The position numbers were made by a program, and so were the translations under genes. Below the pieces are notes generated by a model. The model had not been told where the DNA came from. It worked only from the letters and a program-made list of their open reading frames with translations, and searched no databases. From JAJKJG01 sp036389455 (lineage in GTDB: Bacteria > Pseudomonadota > Alphaproteobacteria > Rhizobiales > Beijerinckiaceae), in assembly GCA_036389455.1 (NCBI GenBank), contig DASVPW010000162.1, positions 1 through 64,000 on the forward strand: a DNA stretch of 64,000 nucleotides, written 5' to 3'. Positions 1 to 8,248 of the stretch are shown piece by piece; position 1 is the stretch's first letter, and each line of letters opens with the position of its first letter.

Positions 1-1365
1 GAACCGGGGTGCGTGCTTCGAGGCCCTCTTCGGCGGCACCTCAGCATGAGGAGAGTTGTGGTTGGCTCGACGGGTGTGCTCATCGCGAACTCCCACCCCC
101 TCATGCTGAGGTGCGAGGCCGTCAGGCCGAGCCTCGAAGCACGCACCCTTCGCCGCGGCCACTTCCGCTGCCGCCCGCACGGCAAGCCGCTTGAATTGGG
201 AAATCCGCTCCCGTCCCACCCCCAGGCGGTCGGCCATCGCCTCGAGCTGCCAGCGGTGGTCGATGGCGAGCGCCTTGAGGGTCGACGGCGCGGGCCTGCG
301 GGTCGTCGCCCAGTGGATATGGGAAAGGGCCGGGTCGAGCCGCAGGCGCGGCGTCGCGGCGCCGCGGTCGAGGAAATGCCGCAGCTCGTCCCAGGTCGGG
401 TACTCGGGCGAGCACAGGAGACGCGACACCGCGAAGGCGCCGCAGGCGTTGGCGTAGGCGCAGGCCGTCTCCAGCGGCTCGTCGCGCAGCCACCCGCGCA
501 GGAAGCCCGCCATGAAGGCGTCGCCCGCGCCGAGCACGTTGTAGACCTCCACGGGGAAGCCCGGCCCCTTGATCCCGTCCTCGATGGACGCCGGGATATC
601 GCCCGGAAAGACCACGCAGCCCATCGGCCCGCGCTTGCACACGATCATGGCGCGCGTCAGCGCGCGGATGGCGCGCAGCGCCTCGAGCGTGTCCGGCGCG
701 CCGCCGAGGATGTGCAGTTCCTCCTCGGTGCCGACGATGAGGTCGCAGTCCGGCGCGATGGTCTGGAGATTGGCCGTCACGGTGTCGGAGCGGATGTAGC
801 GCTCCTCGCCCGCCCCGTGGCCGGCAAGCCCCCAGAGATTCGGGCGGTAGTCGACGTCGAAGGCGACGAGGCGGTGGGCCGCCTTCGCGGCGCGGATCGC
901 CTTGCGGTTCATGGCGTCGGTCGAGGCGGTCGAGAAATGCGTGCCCGAGAGGCACACCGCCTTCGCCGAGGCGATGTAGGCCTCGTCGATGTCGTCCACG
1001 GTCAGCGCCATGTCGGCGCAGTCCTCGCGGTAGAAGATGAGCGGGAAGCGCCGGTCGTCCTGCACGCCGAGGATCGCGAGCGCGGTGAGCCGCCGCGGGT
1101 CGGTCCTGACGCCCCGGGTGTCGACGCCCTCGCGCTCGAGCTGCTCGCGGATGAAGCGGCCGAAGTGTTCGTCGCCGACCCGCGTGACGAGGCCGGCACG
1201 CAAGCCGAGCCGCGCCGCCCCGATCGCGGTGTTGGTCGGGCTGCCGCCGACCGACTTCGCGAACGACGCCATGTCCTCGAGCCGCCCGCCGACCTGCTGC
1301 CCGTAGAGGTCGACCGACGAGCGCCCGATCGCGACGACGTCGAGGACGGGAGGCGCTTGCGCCAC
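1..1365 (-). CDS. iolC: Bifunctional 5-dehydro-2-deoxygluconokinase with C-terminal DUF2090 aldolase-like domain (partial, cut by window edge)
   Basis: PfkB-family kinase of myo-inositol catabolism, phosphorylating 5-dehydro-2-deoxy-D-gluconate in the cytoplasm. The visible 455 codons hold the kinase (about residues 1-335) with the N-terminal GGSPTN substrate region and the PfkB signature GAGDAF near residue 278, where the Asp is the catalytic base. From about residue 340 comes the start of the DUF2090 domain usual in alphaproteobacterial IolC, with the LKALAIDHRWQ motif near 361. The GTG start lies 1 nt after the stop of the upstream SDR, so the two are probably one operon; an in-frame GTG at 1377 is an alternative. 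Residues about 406-452 are encoded by a palindromic repeat that stays open in frame to base 1. Whether the aldolase-like domain resumes beyond the window is not visible. The kinase assignment is firm; the integrity of the C-terminus is open. Confidence 0.87.
   Translation of the reverse strand, partial: MAQAPPVLDVVAIGRSSVDLYGQQVGGRLEDMASFAKSVGGSPTNTAIGAARLGLRAGLVTRVGDEHFGRFIREQLEREGVDTRGVRTDPRRLTALAILGVQDDRRFPLIFYREDCADMALTVDDIDEAYIASAKAVCLSGTHFSTASTDAMNRKAIRAAKAAHRLVAFDVDYRPNLWGLAGHGAGEERYIRSDTVTANLQTIAPDCDLIVGTEEELHILGGAPDTLEALRAIRALTRAMIVCKRGPMGCVVFPGDIPASIEDGIKGPGFPVEVYNVLGAGDAFMAGFLRGWLRDEPLETACAYANACGAFAVSRLLCSPEYPTWDELRHFLDRGAATPRLRLDPALSHIHWATTRRPAPSTLKALAIDHRWQLEAMADRLGVGRERISQFKRLAVRAAAEVAAAKGACFEARPDGLAPQHEGVGVRDEHTRRANHNSPHAEVPPKRASKHAPRF
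8..147. repeat. Family A palindromic repeat pair inside iolC
   Basis: Two inverted arms. The left arm begins GGTGCGTGCTTCGAGG at 8 and ends with CACCTCAGCATGAGG at 53; the right arm is its reverse complement, with CCTCATGCTGAGGTG near 98 and CCTCGAAGCACGCACC ending at 147. The same element recurs at 37795-37912. Elements with this core are dispersed, normally intergenic repeats in many Hyphomicrobiales genomes. Here it lies inside an open reading frame and has no stop in the iolC frame. Confidence 0.85.
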
Positions 1366-1366
1366 C

Positions 1367-2194
1367 CTACCGCTCACCCCGCGCCGTCGGGTGCGGCGCC
1401 GCCTCGTAGCAGCCGAGGACCGACTGGTCGAAGTCGACGACCGCGCCGGTCATGAGGCCCGACTCGTCGCCGACGAGGTAGGCGCAGGCGCGGGCGACCT
1501 CGTCGGGCTCGATCAGGCGTCCGAAGGGCTGCTCGGCCGCGGCCTTTTCCAGCCAGCCGTCGGTGGCACCGTGCTCGCGGCGCATGATCGCGTCCTCGCC
1601 CGGCGTGTTCATCCAGCCGATGGCAAGCCCGTTCACGCGGATGCGCCACGGCATCAGACTGAAGGCGGCGTTCTTGGTCAGCGTCGCGAGCGCGCCTTTC
1701 GACATGCTGTAGGCCGCAAGGAACGGCTGGCCGCCGTGGGCCGACATCGACAGGATGTTGACCATCGCCCCGGCGATGCCCTCGCGGCGCATGATGCGGG
1801 CGGCGTCCTGCATGAGGAAGAACGGCGCCCGGACGTTCACCGCGACCATGCGGTCGAAGAGCTCCGGCTCCGTGTCGAAGATGGTGCCGCGGTCGGTGAT
1901 GCCGGCCGCGTTGACGAGGGCGTCGATGCGGCCGAAGGCGCGGTCGGCCGCCGCCGTGACGGCGCGGGCGTCTTCGACCCTCGCGAGGTCGGCGCGCACG
2001 AACACCGTGCGGCAACCTCTTGCCGTGAGGTCGGCCGCGACCGCCTTGCCCTTGTCCGCCTGGCGGCCGCAGATCACGAGGCCCGCCGCGCCGCGCGCCG
2101 CGAAGAGACGCGCCACCGCTTCCCCCAAGCCTTGCGTCCCGCCGGTGACGACGGCTACCTTGCCGTCGAGCGGACGGGGGGCGGGATCGTTCAT
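1367..2194 (-). CDS. SDR-family oxidoreductase, inositol-cluster type
   Basis: A 275-residue short-chain dehydrogenase/reductase. The nucleotide-binding TGGTQGLG is at residues 17-24, NAAG at 95-98, and the catalytic Ser149, Tyr162 and Lys166 have normal spacing. No signal peptide or membrane segment is seen. The ATG at 2194 was chosen because it precedes the conserved beta-strand by the usual 12 residues; the frame stays open further upstream, into the divergent iolG region, without family similarity. It is immediately followed by iolC (1-nt gap) and is divergent from iolG, so a role in sugar or polyol oxidation linked to inositol use is likely. The substrate cannot be told from sequence. 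Confidence 0.85.
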   Translation of the reverse strand: MNDPAPRPLDGKVAVVTGGTQGLGEAVARLFAARGAAGLVICGRQADKGKAVAADLTARGCRTVFVRADLARVEDARAVTAAADRAFGRIDALVNAAGITDRGTIFDTEPELFDRMVAVNVRAPFFLMQDAARIMRREGIAGAMVNILSMSAHGGQPFLAAYSMSKGALATLTKNAAFSLMPWRIRVNGLAIGWMNTPGEDAIMRREHGATDGWLEKAAAEQPFGRLIEPDEVARACAYLVGDESGLMTGAVVDFDQSVLGCYEAAPHPTARGER

Positions 2195-2237
2195 GGCGGC
2201 CGGGCTGAGGTGCGGATGCGGGTGGGGCAGGCCCGCG

Positions 2238-2266
2238 ATGAAATGACAAGTCCATCCGGCGGTCAA
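2238..2266 (-). promoter_or_regulatory. Candidate sigma70-type promoter for the SDR-iolC operon
   Basis: Reading leftward, TTGACC (2266-2261) is followed after 17 nt by TTTCAT (2243-2238), 44 nt before the SDR start codon. The -35 matches consensus at 5 of 6 positions and the -10 at 4 of 6. The -35 ends only 10 nt from the divergent iolG start, so the 81-bp intergenic region must serve both directions. This is pattern matching only. Confidence 0.4.
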
Positions 2267-2275
2267 CCTGGATCG

Positions 2276-3280
2276 ATGGCGGGCGCAGGAGTCGTGCGGA
2301 TCGGGCTCCTCGGCGCCGGCCGGATCGGGCGCATCCACGGCGGCAACGTCGCGGCCCATCCGCGGGCGAGGCTCGCGGCGATCGCCGACGCCGCGCCCGA
2401 GGCCGCCGAGCGGCTCGCGGCGGCGACCGGCTCGCACGTGCGCGACCTCGATTCGATCATCGAGGATCCCGATGTCGATGCGGTCGTGATCTGCACCCCG
2501 ACCGACCTCCACGCGGCCTTGATCGAGCGCGCCGCCGCGGCCGGGAAGGCGGTGTTCTGCGAGAAGCCCGTCGACCTCGACGCGCAAAGAATCCGCCGAT
2601 GCCTGCAGGTGGTCGAGACGACCGGCGCGAAGCTGATGATCGGCTTCAACCGCCGTTTCGACCCGAGTTTCGCGGCGCTCGCCGCCCGCATCCGCGCAGG
2701 CGAGATCGGCGCCGTCGAGCTCGTCACGGTCCTATCCCGCGATCCGGCGCCGCCGCCGCCGGAGCATGCCGCCTGGTCCGGCGGCCTGTTCCGGGACATG
2801 ATGATCCACGACCTCGACATGGCCCGCTTCCTTCTGGCCGAGGAGCCGGTCGAGGTGCACGCGGTCGGGTCCTGCCTGATCGACCCGCGGATCGGCGAGG
2901 CCGGCGACGTCGACACGGCGGCCGTACTGCTCAAGACCGCGTCCGGAAAAATCGCGCAGATCTCGAACTCGCGCCGCGCCACCTACGGCTACGACCAGCG
3001 CATCGAGGTGCACGGCGCGAAGGGGCTCCTCGCCGCCGGCAACCGCCACGCCACCACGGTCACCTTCGCGGACGGGCGCGGCACCACGAGCGACCCGGCG
3101 CTGCCGTTCTTCCTCGAACGCTACGCCGAGGCCTACCGGGCCGAGCTCGACGCCTTCGTGGCCGGCGTGCTCGACGGCGCGCCGCTCTCCCCCTCGGGCG
3201 AGGACGGCCTCAAGGCCCAGGTCCTCGCCGACGCCGCGACCGAAGCCGCGCGCACGGGCCGGGCGGTGCGGATTGGCTGA
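2276..3280 (+). CDS. iolG: Inositol 2-dehydrogenase (Gfo/Idh/MocA family)
   Basis: Oxidises myo-inositol to scyllo-inosose with NAD+, the first step of the Iol pathway. The 334-residue protein has an N-terminal Rossmann fold with GLLGAGRIG at 10-18, the family EKP at 96-98 and the catalytic set Lys97, Asp174 and His178 (in the DMMIHDLDMAR block). These correspond closely to Lys97/Asp172/His176 of Bacillus IolG. Length is normal for the family. Its stop overlaps the next gene's TTG start by 8 nt. It is divergent from the SDR-iolC pair, so the inositol genes form two facing transcripts. A related inositol or pinitol dehydrogenase activity is possible, but the IolG motif match is good. Confidence 0.9.
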   Translation: MAGAGVVRIGLLGAGRIGRIHGGNVAAHPRARLAAIADAAPEAAERLAAATGSHVRDLDSIIEDPDVDAVVICTPTDLHAALIERAAAAGKAVFCEKPVDLDAQRIRRCLQVVETTGAKLMIGFNRRFDPSFAALAARIRAGEIGAVELVTVLSRDPAPPPPEHAAWSGGLFRDMMIHDLDMARFLLAEEPVEVHAVGSCLIDPRIGEAGDVDTAAVLLKTASGKIAQISNSRRATYGYDQRIEVHGAKGLLAAGNRHATTVTFADGRGTTSDPALPFFLERYAEAYRAELDAFVAGVLDGAPLSPSGEDGLKAQVLADAATEAARTGRAVRIG

Positions 3281-4076
3281 CGCGGACCGGGAGATCGAGA
3301 GCCGCCTGCATGCGGCCTGCGCCGTCGCGCGGGAGGCCGGCGCGCTCGCGCGGCGGCGCTTCCGCCCGCGCCCGTCGGCGCTGGCGCTCGCCTTCAAGGG
3401 CCCGCAGGACTACTTCCTGCCGAGCGACGCCGAGGTCGAGGCGCTGATCCGGCTGCGGCTCCACGAGGCGTTCCCGCAGGACACCTTTTTCGGCGAGGAG
3501 GGCGGCGGCGCCTTCGCGGGCAGGACCGCGGGGACCTGGGTCGTCGACCCGATCGACGGCACCGCAAACTTCGCCCGCGGCATTCCGCACTGGTGCGTCT
3601 CGCTCGCCTTCGTGCGCGACGGCGAGGCGGAGATCGGCGTGATCTACGACCCCGTGCACCACGAGCTTTTTTCGGCCGCCCGCGGCCGCGGCACGACTCT
3701 CGACGGCGAGATCGTCCGGGTCAGCGGCCTTTCCGACATCGCGCACGCGACGGTCGAGGCCGGCTGGTCGACGAGGCTCCCCCACGAGCCCTACCTTACC
3801 GTGGTCGACCGCCTCAAAGCCGCCGGCGCCGCGGTCCGCCGCGCGGGCTCGGGCGCCCTCGCCCTCGCCTGGGTCGCCGCCGGCCGCCAGGAGGCCTACG
3901 TCGAGCTCCACATGAATGCCTGGGACGCCCTCGCCGGCCTCGTGCTGGTGCGCGAGGCGGGAGGCTGGACGAACGATTATCTGGCCGGGGAGGCGCTCAC
4001 CAAGGGCAACGCGATCCTGGCGTGCACGCCGGAGCTCGCGGAAGCGCTGAGGGAGGCGACGGGGGTGGAGGCCTGA
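3273..4076 (+). CDS. Inositol-monophosphatase family phosphatase
   Basis: A 267-residue Mg2+-dependent phosphatase of the SuhB/HisN superfamily. The metal-binding motifs are all present: GEE at 74-76, DPIDGTANF at 92-100 and the C-terminal WDALAG block near residue 213. It uses a TTG start overlapping iolG by 8 nt, which suggests translational coupling. Family members hydrolyse inositol phosphate, histidinol phosphate, fructose 1,6-bisphosphate or related esters. The iolG neighbour favours an inositol phosphate or related sugar phosphate, but this is context, not proof. Confidence 0.85.
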   Translation: MADADREIESRLHAACAVAREAGALARRRFRPRPSALALAFKGPQDYFLPSDAEVEALIRLRLHEAFPQDTFFGEEGGGAFAGRTAGTWVVDPIDGTANFARGIPHWCVSLAFVRDGEAEIGVIYDPVHHELFSAARGRGTTLDGEIVRVSGLSDIAHATVEAGWSTRLPHEPYLTVVDRLKAAGAAVRRAGSGALALAWVAAGRQEAYVELHMNAWDALAGLVLVREAGGWTNDYLAGEALTKGNAILACTPELAEALREATGVEA

Positions 4077-4149
4077 CGAGCGCCGACGGCGGCCGGAGGC
4101 GGCGGCCCTTCGCCCGTCCACGCGGAGCCGTGCGAAGGCGCGGCCGTAA

Positions 4150-4200
4150 CCCTCACCCGGTCCGCTTCGCGGACTCGGCCTCTCCTTCCGCCGGGAGAGA
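4150..4200. repeat. Family B repeat forming the 3' end of gph
   Basis: Contains CCCTCACCCGG, the small hairpin TCCGCTTCGCGGA and the inverted pair CTCTCC/GGAGAG. The same modules recur at 14781-14895 and 61110-61216, with hairpin-only copies at 42117-42140 and 49640-49661. Here the TGA stop of gph comes from the TGAGGG of the repeat, so the repeat encodes the last residues of the protein. It lies between convergent genes. Confidence 0.75.
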
Positions 4201-4887
4201 CGGCCGCGCCCGGTCCGTCCGCCCCGTATCCCGGCGGGCAGCCTCCACCACCTCCAGGACCGCCCCGAAGCTTCCGATCGCCCAGTCCGCTCCCATCCCG
4301 GCGACCGGGCCGTGAGCGTAGCCGTAGGTCACGACGGCGGCGCGCATCCCCGCCGCGCGGGCGGCCTCGACGTCGTGTCGGTTGTCGCCGACCATGAGGG
4401 TCTCGGCGGGAGCGGCGCCGAGCGCCGCCATGGCGTGGCGCAGCGGCGCCGGGTCGGGCTTGCGCAGGGGAAGGGTGTCGCCCCCGACGACCGCGTCGAA
4501 GAAGGGCGAAAGCTCGAGGGCGTCGAGGATCGCCAGGGTGACGGCGTGCGGCTTGTTGGTCACGACCGCGAGGCGCAAGCCCGTCTGGCGCAGCCGCGCC
4601 AGGGTCTCGGGGACCTGCGGATAGGGGCGGGTGAGGCGCGCCGGGGCGTCGCCGTAGAGCGCCATGAAGCGGCGGACGCGCTCGGGAAGCCGGGCAAGGT
4701 CGCCGCCGCGGGCGAGAAGCCCGCGCTCGACGAGCTTTTGGACCCCGTCGCCGACCATGTCCTTCACGGCGTCGAGATCGAGGGGCGCGAGAGCCTCCTC
4801 GGCGAGAACGGCGTTGAGCGCGTCCCTGAGGTCCGCGGCGCTGTCCACCAGGGTGCCGTCGAGGTCGAACAGGACGGCGCTGAGCAT
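4153..4887 (-). CDS. gph: Phosphoglycolate phosphatase (HAD family)
   Basis: A 244-residue HAD hydrolase that dephosphorylates 2-phosphoglycolate or similar small phosphates. Motif I FDLDGTLVDS is at residues 7-16 (nucleophile Asp8, general acid/base Asp10), followed by the VVTNKPH region, the motif III Lys in RKPDP and motif IV GDNRHD. Its ATG overlaps the glpD stop as TGATG, so it is coupled to glpD. The last 15-20 residues (from about RPSLPAEGEAESAKRTG) are read from a dispersed palindromic repeat and lie outside the HAD fold. In the glp operon it may clear phosphoglycolate-like damage products. Other small phosphate monoesters are possible substrates. Confidence 0.85.
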   Translation of the reverse strand: MLSAVLFDLDGTLVDSAADLRDALNAVLAEEALAPLDLDAVKDMVGDGVQKLVERGLLARGGDLARLPERVRRFMALYGDAPARLTRPYPQVPETLARLRQTGLRLAVVTNKPHAVTLAILDALELSPFFDAVVGGDTLPLRKPDPAPLRHAMAALGAAPAETLMVGDNRHDVEAARAAGMRAAVVTYGYAHGPVAGMGADWAIGSFGAVLEVVEAARRDTGRTDRARPSLPAEGEAESAKRTG

Positions 4888-6413
4888 CAGCCCGCGGCCC
4901 GCGCCGCCGCCCGCGCGTCCGATGCGCCTTCGAACCACGCCTCGACGCGGCGCTTCAGCGCTTCCCCGCCATGGAGGCCGAGCTTCGAGCGGCGCCAGAG
5001 GATGTCATCGGCGGTGCGCGCCCATTCGGCCTCGACGAGATAAGACGCCTCGCGCTCGGTCAGGCCGGCGCCGAGGTCCTCGCCGAGGTCCGCGAGGCTC
5101 GCGGCGTCGCCGAGGATGCGTTCGGTCCTCGTGCCGTAGGCGCGCGCGAGCCGGCGGGCGAGGTCGGCCGGGAGCCAGGGACGCGCGCGCATGAGCTGCG
5201 CCAGGAAGGCATCGAAATCCGCGCCCGAAAAATCACCGCCGGGGAGCGGCGCGCCGGCGGTCCAGGCCCGGCCGAGGCCGGGGAGGAGCAGTGAAAGCTT
5301 CTCCAGCGCGTGCTCGGCGAGGCGGCGGTAGGTCGTGATCTTGCCGCCGAACACCGACAGGACCGGCGGGCGGCCCTCGCCCGCGTCCACGTCGAAGACG
5401 TAGTCGCGGGTCATGGCCGAGGGATTGCCGGAAGCGTCGTCGTAGAGCGGGCGCACGCCACTGTAGGACCACACCACGTCGGCGGGGGTGACGGGGCGGG
5501 CGAGGAAGCGGTTCACGGCCGCGCAGAGGTAGGCGGTCTCCTCGTCCGTGATCGCGACGGCGGCCGGGTCGCCGTCGAAGAACAGGTCGGTCGTGCCGAT
5601 GAGCGAGAAGCGGTCCTCGTACGGGATCACGAAGACGATGCGCCGGTCCGCGTTCTGCAGGATGTAGGCGTGCTCGCCGTCGTGGAGGCGCGGCACGACG
5701 ATGTGGCTGCCCTTGACGAGCTTGAGGTTGCGCGCGCCGTCGCGCCCGAGCCCCTGGCGCAGCACGGCGTCGACCCAGGGGCCGGCGGCGTTGACGAGGG
5801 CGCGGGCCGCGACCGTCTCAGGCGGCCCGCCCTCGGGCTCGACGGTCGCCCGCCAGGCCCCGTCCGCGGGCTTCGCCTCGACGAAGCGGCAGCGGGTACG
5901 CACCATGGCGCCGCGCTCCTTCGCGTCGAGGGCGTTCAGCACCACGAGCCGGGCATCGTCCACCCAGGCGTCGGAGTAGGAGAAGCCGCGGGTGTATTCC
6001 TTTTTCAGGGGCGCGCCGGCGGGGTCGCGCGTAAGGTCGAGGCCGCGGGAGCCGGCGAGCTTCGCGCGCCGCGCGAGGTGGTCGTAGAGGAAGAGGCCGG
6101 CGCGGATCATCCAGGCTGGGCGAAGGCTCGCGTCGTGCGGCAGCACGAAGGTGAGCGGCCGGGCGATGTGCGGTGCGAGCGAGAGCAGCACCTCGCGCTC
6201 GGCAAGCGACTCGCGGACGAGGCGGAACTCGTAGCTCTCGAGGTAGCGCAGGCCGCCGTGGATGAGCTTGCTCGAGGCCGACGAGGTCGCGCCCGCGAGG
6301 TCGCCCTTCTCGACGAGCAGCACCTTCAGGCCGCGGCCGGCGGCGTCGCGGGCAATGCCGGCGCCGTTGATGCCGCCACCGACGACGAGGAGGTCGTAAA
6401 TCCCCGGGGACAT
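4887..6413 (-). CDS. glpD: Aerobic glycerol-3-phosphate dehydrogenase
   Basis: FAD-dependent enzyme that oxidises sn-glycerol 3-phosphate to dihydroxyacetone phosphate at the membrane and passes electrons to quinone. Its 508 residues are normal for GlpD. The FAD-binding GGGINGAG is at 12-19, followed by the GlpD-typical GATSSASSKLIHGGLRYLE block, and ARALVNAAGPWVD and GGKITTYR lie further on. It is read with an upstream HAD gene (6-nt gap) and overlaps gph by one base. The regulator of GlpR type at 7343-8131 heads the same-direction group, so glycerol-3-phosphate induction is probable. glpK is about 42 kb away. Confidence 0.96.
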   Translation of the reverse strand: MSPGIYDLLVVGGGINGAGIARDAAGRGLKVLLVEKGDLAGATSSASSKLIHGGLRYLESYEFRLVRESLAEREVLLSLAPHIARPLTFVLPHDASLRPAWMIRAGLFLYDHLARRAKLAGSRGLDLTRDPAGAPLKKEYTRGFSYSDAWVDDARLVVLNALDAKERGAMVRTRCRFVEAKPADGAWRATVEPEGGPPETVAARALVNAAGPWVDAVLRQGLGRDGARNLKLVKGSHIVVPRLHDGEHAYILQNADRRIVFVIPYEDRFSLIGTTDLFFDGDPAAVAITDEETAYLCAAVNRFLARPVTPADVVWSYSGVRPLYDDASGNPSAMTRDYVFDVDAGEGRPPVLSVFGGKITTYRRLAEHALEKLSLLLPGLGRAWTAGAPLPGGDFSGADFDAFLAQLMRARPWLPADLARRLARAYGTRTERILGDAASLADLGEDLGAGLTEREASYLVEAEWARTADDILWRRSKLGLHGGEALKRRVEAWFEGASDARAAARAAG

Positions 6414-6419
6414 CGGGAC

Positions 6420-7274
6420 TCAGGCCGCCGACGCGATCGGCTTCGCGCGGGCGTCGAGGAGATGGCGGGCGAGCTCGACGAAGCCGGCGCCGGCCTCGGC
6501 CCGAGTCACGAACGCCGGCAGGCTTTTGAGCCGCGCGGCGGCGCGGCGGACGTTCGCGACGCCGACCGAGAGCGGGAAGGCCGCAAACATCGGCTCGTCG
6601 TTCGGGGAATCGCCGACGAACAGCACCGTGCCGGCCTGGTTCGCCAGCGCGACGCCGAGCTCGTCGGCGAGGAAGGCGCGCGCCATGGCGAGCTTGTCGT
6701 ATCGCCCGAACCAGGCGTTGACGTGGATCGAGCTGAGCTTCGCGGTCGCGCCCGCCGCGGCGCACAGGCGCAGGATCTCGTCGACCGCTTGAGGCGGCAG
6801 CGGCGCCACGTCCTCGCAGACGTCGATGGCGACGTCGGCGACCCGGTAGGGCTGGTCGGCGGAGAGCGCGGCGCCCGGCACGCGTTCGAGGATTCGTTCG
6901 GCGAGCGCGTCGAGGCGGGCGCGGCTCTCGGCCCGCTCCGCCTCGGAGGCGAAGAAGCGCCGGCGCATTTTCTTCGCCTCGTGGTCGTAGCGGAAGGCGA
7001 AGGCGCCGTTCTCGCCCACGACCCCGTCCACGGGCCAGAACCGGGCGACGAGGTCGCACCAGCCGGCGGGCCGGCCCGTCACCGGCACCACCTTGAGGCC
7101 GGCGGCGTGCAGGTCCTCGAGCGCCCCATAGGCCGCGGCGGTGAGCCGGCCCCCGCTCGTCAGCGTGTCGTCGATGTCGGTCAGCACGACCCGCACCGCC
7201 CGGGCTGCCTCGTGGGCGAGGTCGGCAAGGGGAGCGAGGCCGGGCCGCTCCGAGGTCGCGTTGCCGTGGTCCAT
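6420..7274 (-). CDS. HAD-IIB family hydrolase in the glp operon
   Basis: A 284-residue Cof-type HAD phosphatase. Motif I DIDDTLT is at 33-39 (nucleophile Asp33, acid/base Asp35), the motif II Thr is in VTGRP, and motif IV GDSPNDEPMF lies in the C-terminal third. The IIB-type cap lies between the two. It resembles mannosyl-3-phosphoglycerate or sucrose phosphatases in architecture, but no substrate-specific motif was recognised. It sits 6 nt upstream of glpD and 68 nt downstream of the regulator, so it is almost certainly co-transcribed. A phosphatase acting on glycerol phosphate or a glycosylglycerol phosphate would fit, but that is inference. Confidence 0.8.
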   Translation of the reverse strand: MDHGNATSERPGLAPLADLAHEAARAVRVVLTDIDDTLTSGGRLTAAAYGALEDLHAAGLKVVPVTGRPAGWCDLVARFWPVDGVVGENGAFAFRYDHEAKKMRRRFFASEAERAESRARLDALAERILERVPGAALSADQPYRVADVAIDVCEDVAPLPPQAVDEILRLCAAAGATAKLSSIHVNAWFGRYDKLAMARAFLADELGVALANQAGTVLFVGDSPNDEPMFAAFPLSVGVANVRRAAARLKSLPAFVTRAEAGAGFVELARHLLDARAKPIASAA

Positions 7275-7342
7275 GTGTGGGACCTACTCAGAATCCTGTG
7301 GGAGGTCAAAAGGCCCTTCCCGGAGCGGGAGCGCGAGGGCGG

Positions 7343-8131
7343 TCACTCCGCCACAGCGAGGGCCACGCCCGCGTCGTCGAGGCTCGCGGCGAGGGCGCCC
7401 GAGGGAGCCCGGTCGGTGACGAGGTCGGTGAGGGCGGACCAGGCGCAGACCACCTCGAGGCGCCGCGTGTCGAACTTGCTCGAATCGGCGAGGAGCACCG
7501 TCCGTTCGGCGCGGGAGAGCATCGTGCGCTTGACCCAGCAGGCCTGGGTCTCGACGTCGGTCGGCCCGTCGGGCGTGAGGCCGCTCGCGCCGACGAAGGC
7601 GATGTCGGCGTTGAAGCGGTCGAGGAAGGCGATGGTCTCCGGGCCGTACACCCCGCGCTCCCGGGCCGAGAAGTCGCCGGGACAGACGATCACCCGCACG
7701 GCCGTCTGGTCGACGAGGGCGTTCGCGACCCCGAAGCTGTTGGTCAGCACCGTCACGCCGTCGGCGACGCGGGCAAGCGCGTGGGCGAAGTGCGTCGTGG
7801 TCGACCCCGAATCGATCATCACCACGTCGCCGGGCGAGACGAGGGCGGCCGCGCGGCGGGCGATGCGCTGGCGCTCGCCGACCGCGATGCCGCTGCGGTC
7901 GTCGAGGATCGGCTGCACGCCGACGTGGCGCCCGGAGGCGCCGCCGTAAGTCCGGTTCAGCACCCCGCGCCCGGTCAGTTCCTCGAGGTCGCGGCGCACG
8001 GTCTCGGCCGAGACCCCGAGCCGCTGGGCGAGATCCGAGGTCCTGACCGTCGCCGACGTCGACAGCTCGGCCACGATCAGCCGCTGGCGCGCGGCCTTCT
8101 TCAGGCGCTCGGAGGGGAGGATATCGGTCAA
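7343..8131 (-). CDS. DeoR-family transcriptional regulator, GlpR-like
   Basis: A 262-residue DNA-binding repressor. The N-terminal winged helix-turn-helix covers about residues 15-70 (VRTSDLAQRLGVSAETVRRDLEEL). The C-terminal DeoR sugar-phosphate sensor domain has DSGSTTTHFA and the GxSG-like FVGASGLTPDG. Length and domains match GlpR, which answers to glycerol 3-phosphate. It is the first gene of the leftward run regulator-HAD-glpD-gph and is divergent from the DUF2293 gene. GlpR identity rests on neighbourhood; other DeoR repressors look the same. Confidence 0.85.
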   Translation of the reverse strand: MTDILPSERLKKAARQRLIVAELSTSATVRTSDLAQRLGVSAETVRRDLEELTGRGVLNRTYGGASGRHVGVQPILDDRSGIAVGERQRIARRAAALVSPGDVVMIDSGSTTTHFAHALARVADGVTVLTNSFGVANALVDQTAVRVIVCPGDFSARERGVYGPETIAFLDRFNADIAFVGASGLTPDGPTDVETQACWVKRTMLSRAERTVLLADSSKFDTRRLEVVCAWSALTDLVTDRAPSGALAASLDDAGVALAVAE

Positions 8132-8248
8132 GACAGGCGCGGTCGTGGACGAGGGGCGCCAACCTATCGGGGCCCGCCGGGCGCCTCAAGCCACATCGGC
8201 TCCTCCCGGGAGGTGACGGGCGGCGGCGCCCGCCGTTACGGTGCTCCC

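Noticed and set aside
13..1455. A long rightward open frame of 480 codons opposite iolC
   Set aside because: Antisense shadow of a GC-rich gene; the translation is Arg/Ala/Gly-rich without any family motif, while the opposite strand encodes a clear PfkB kinase.
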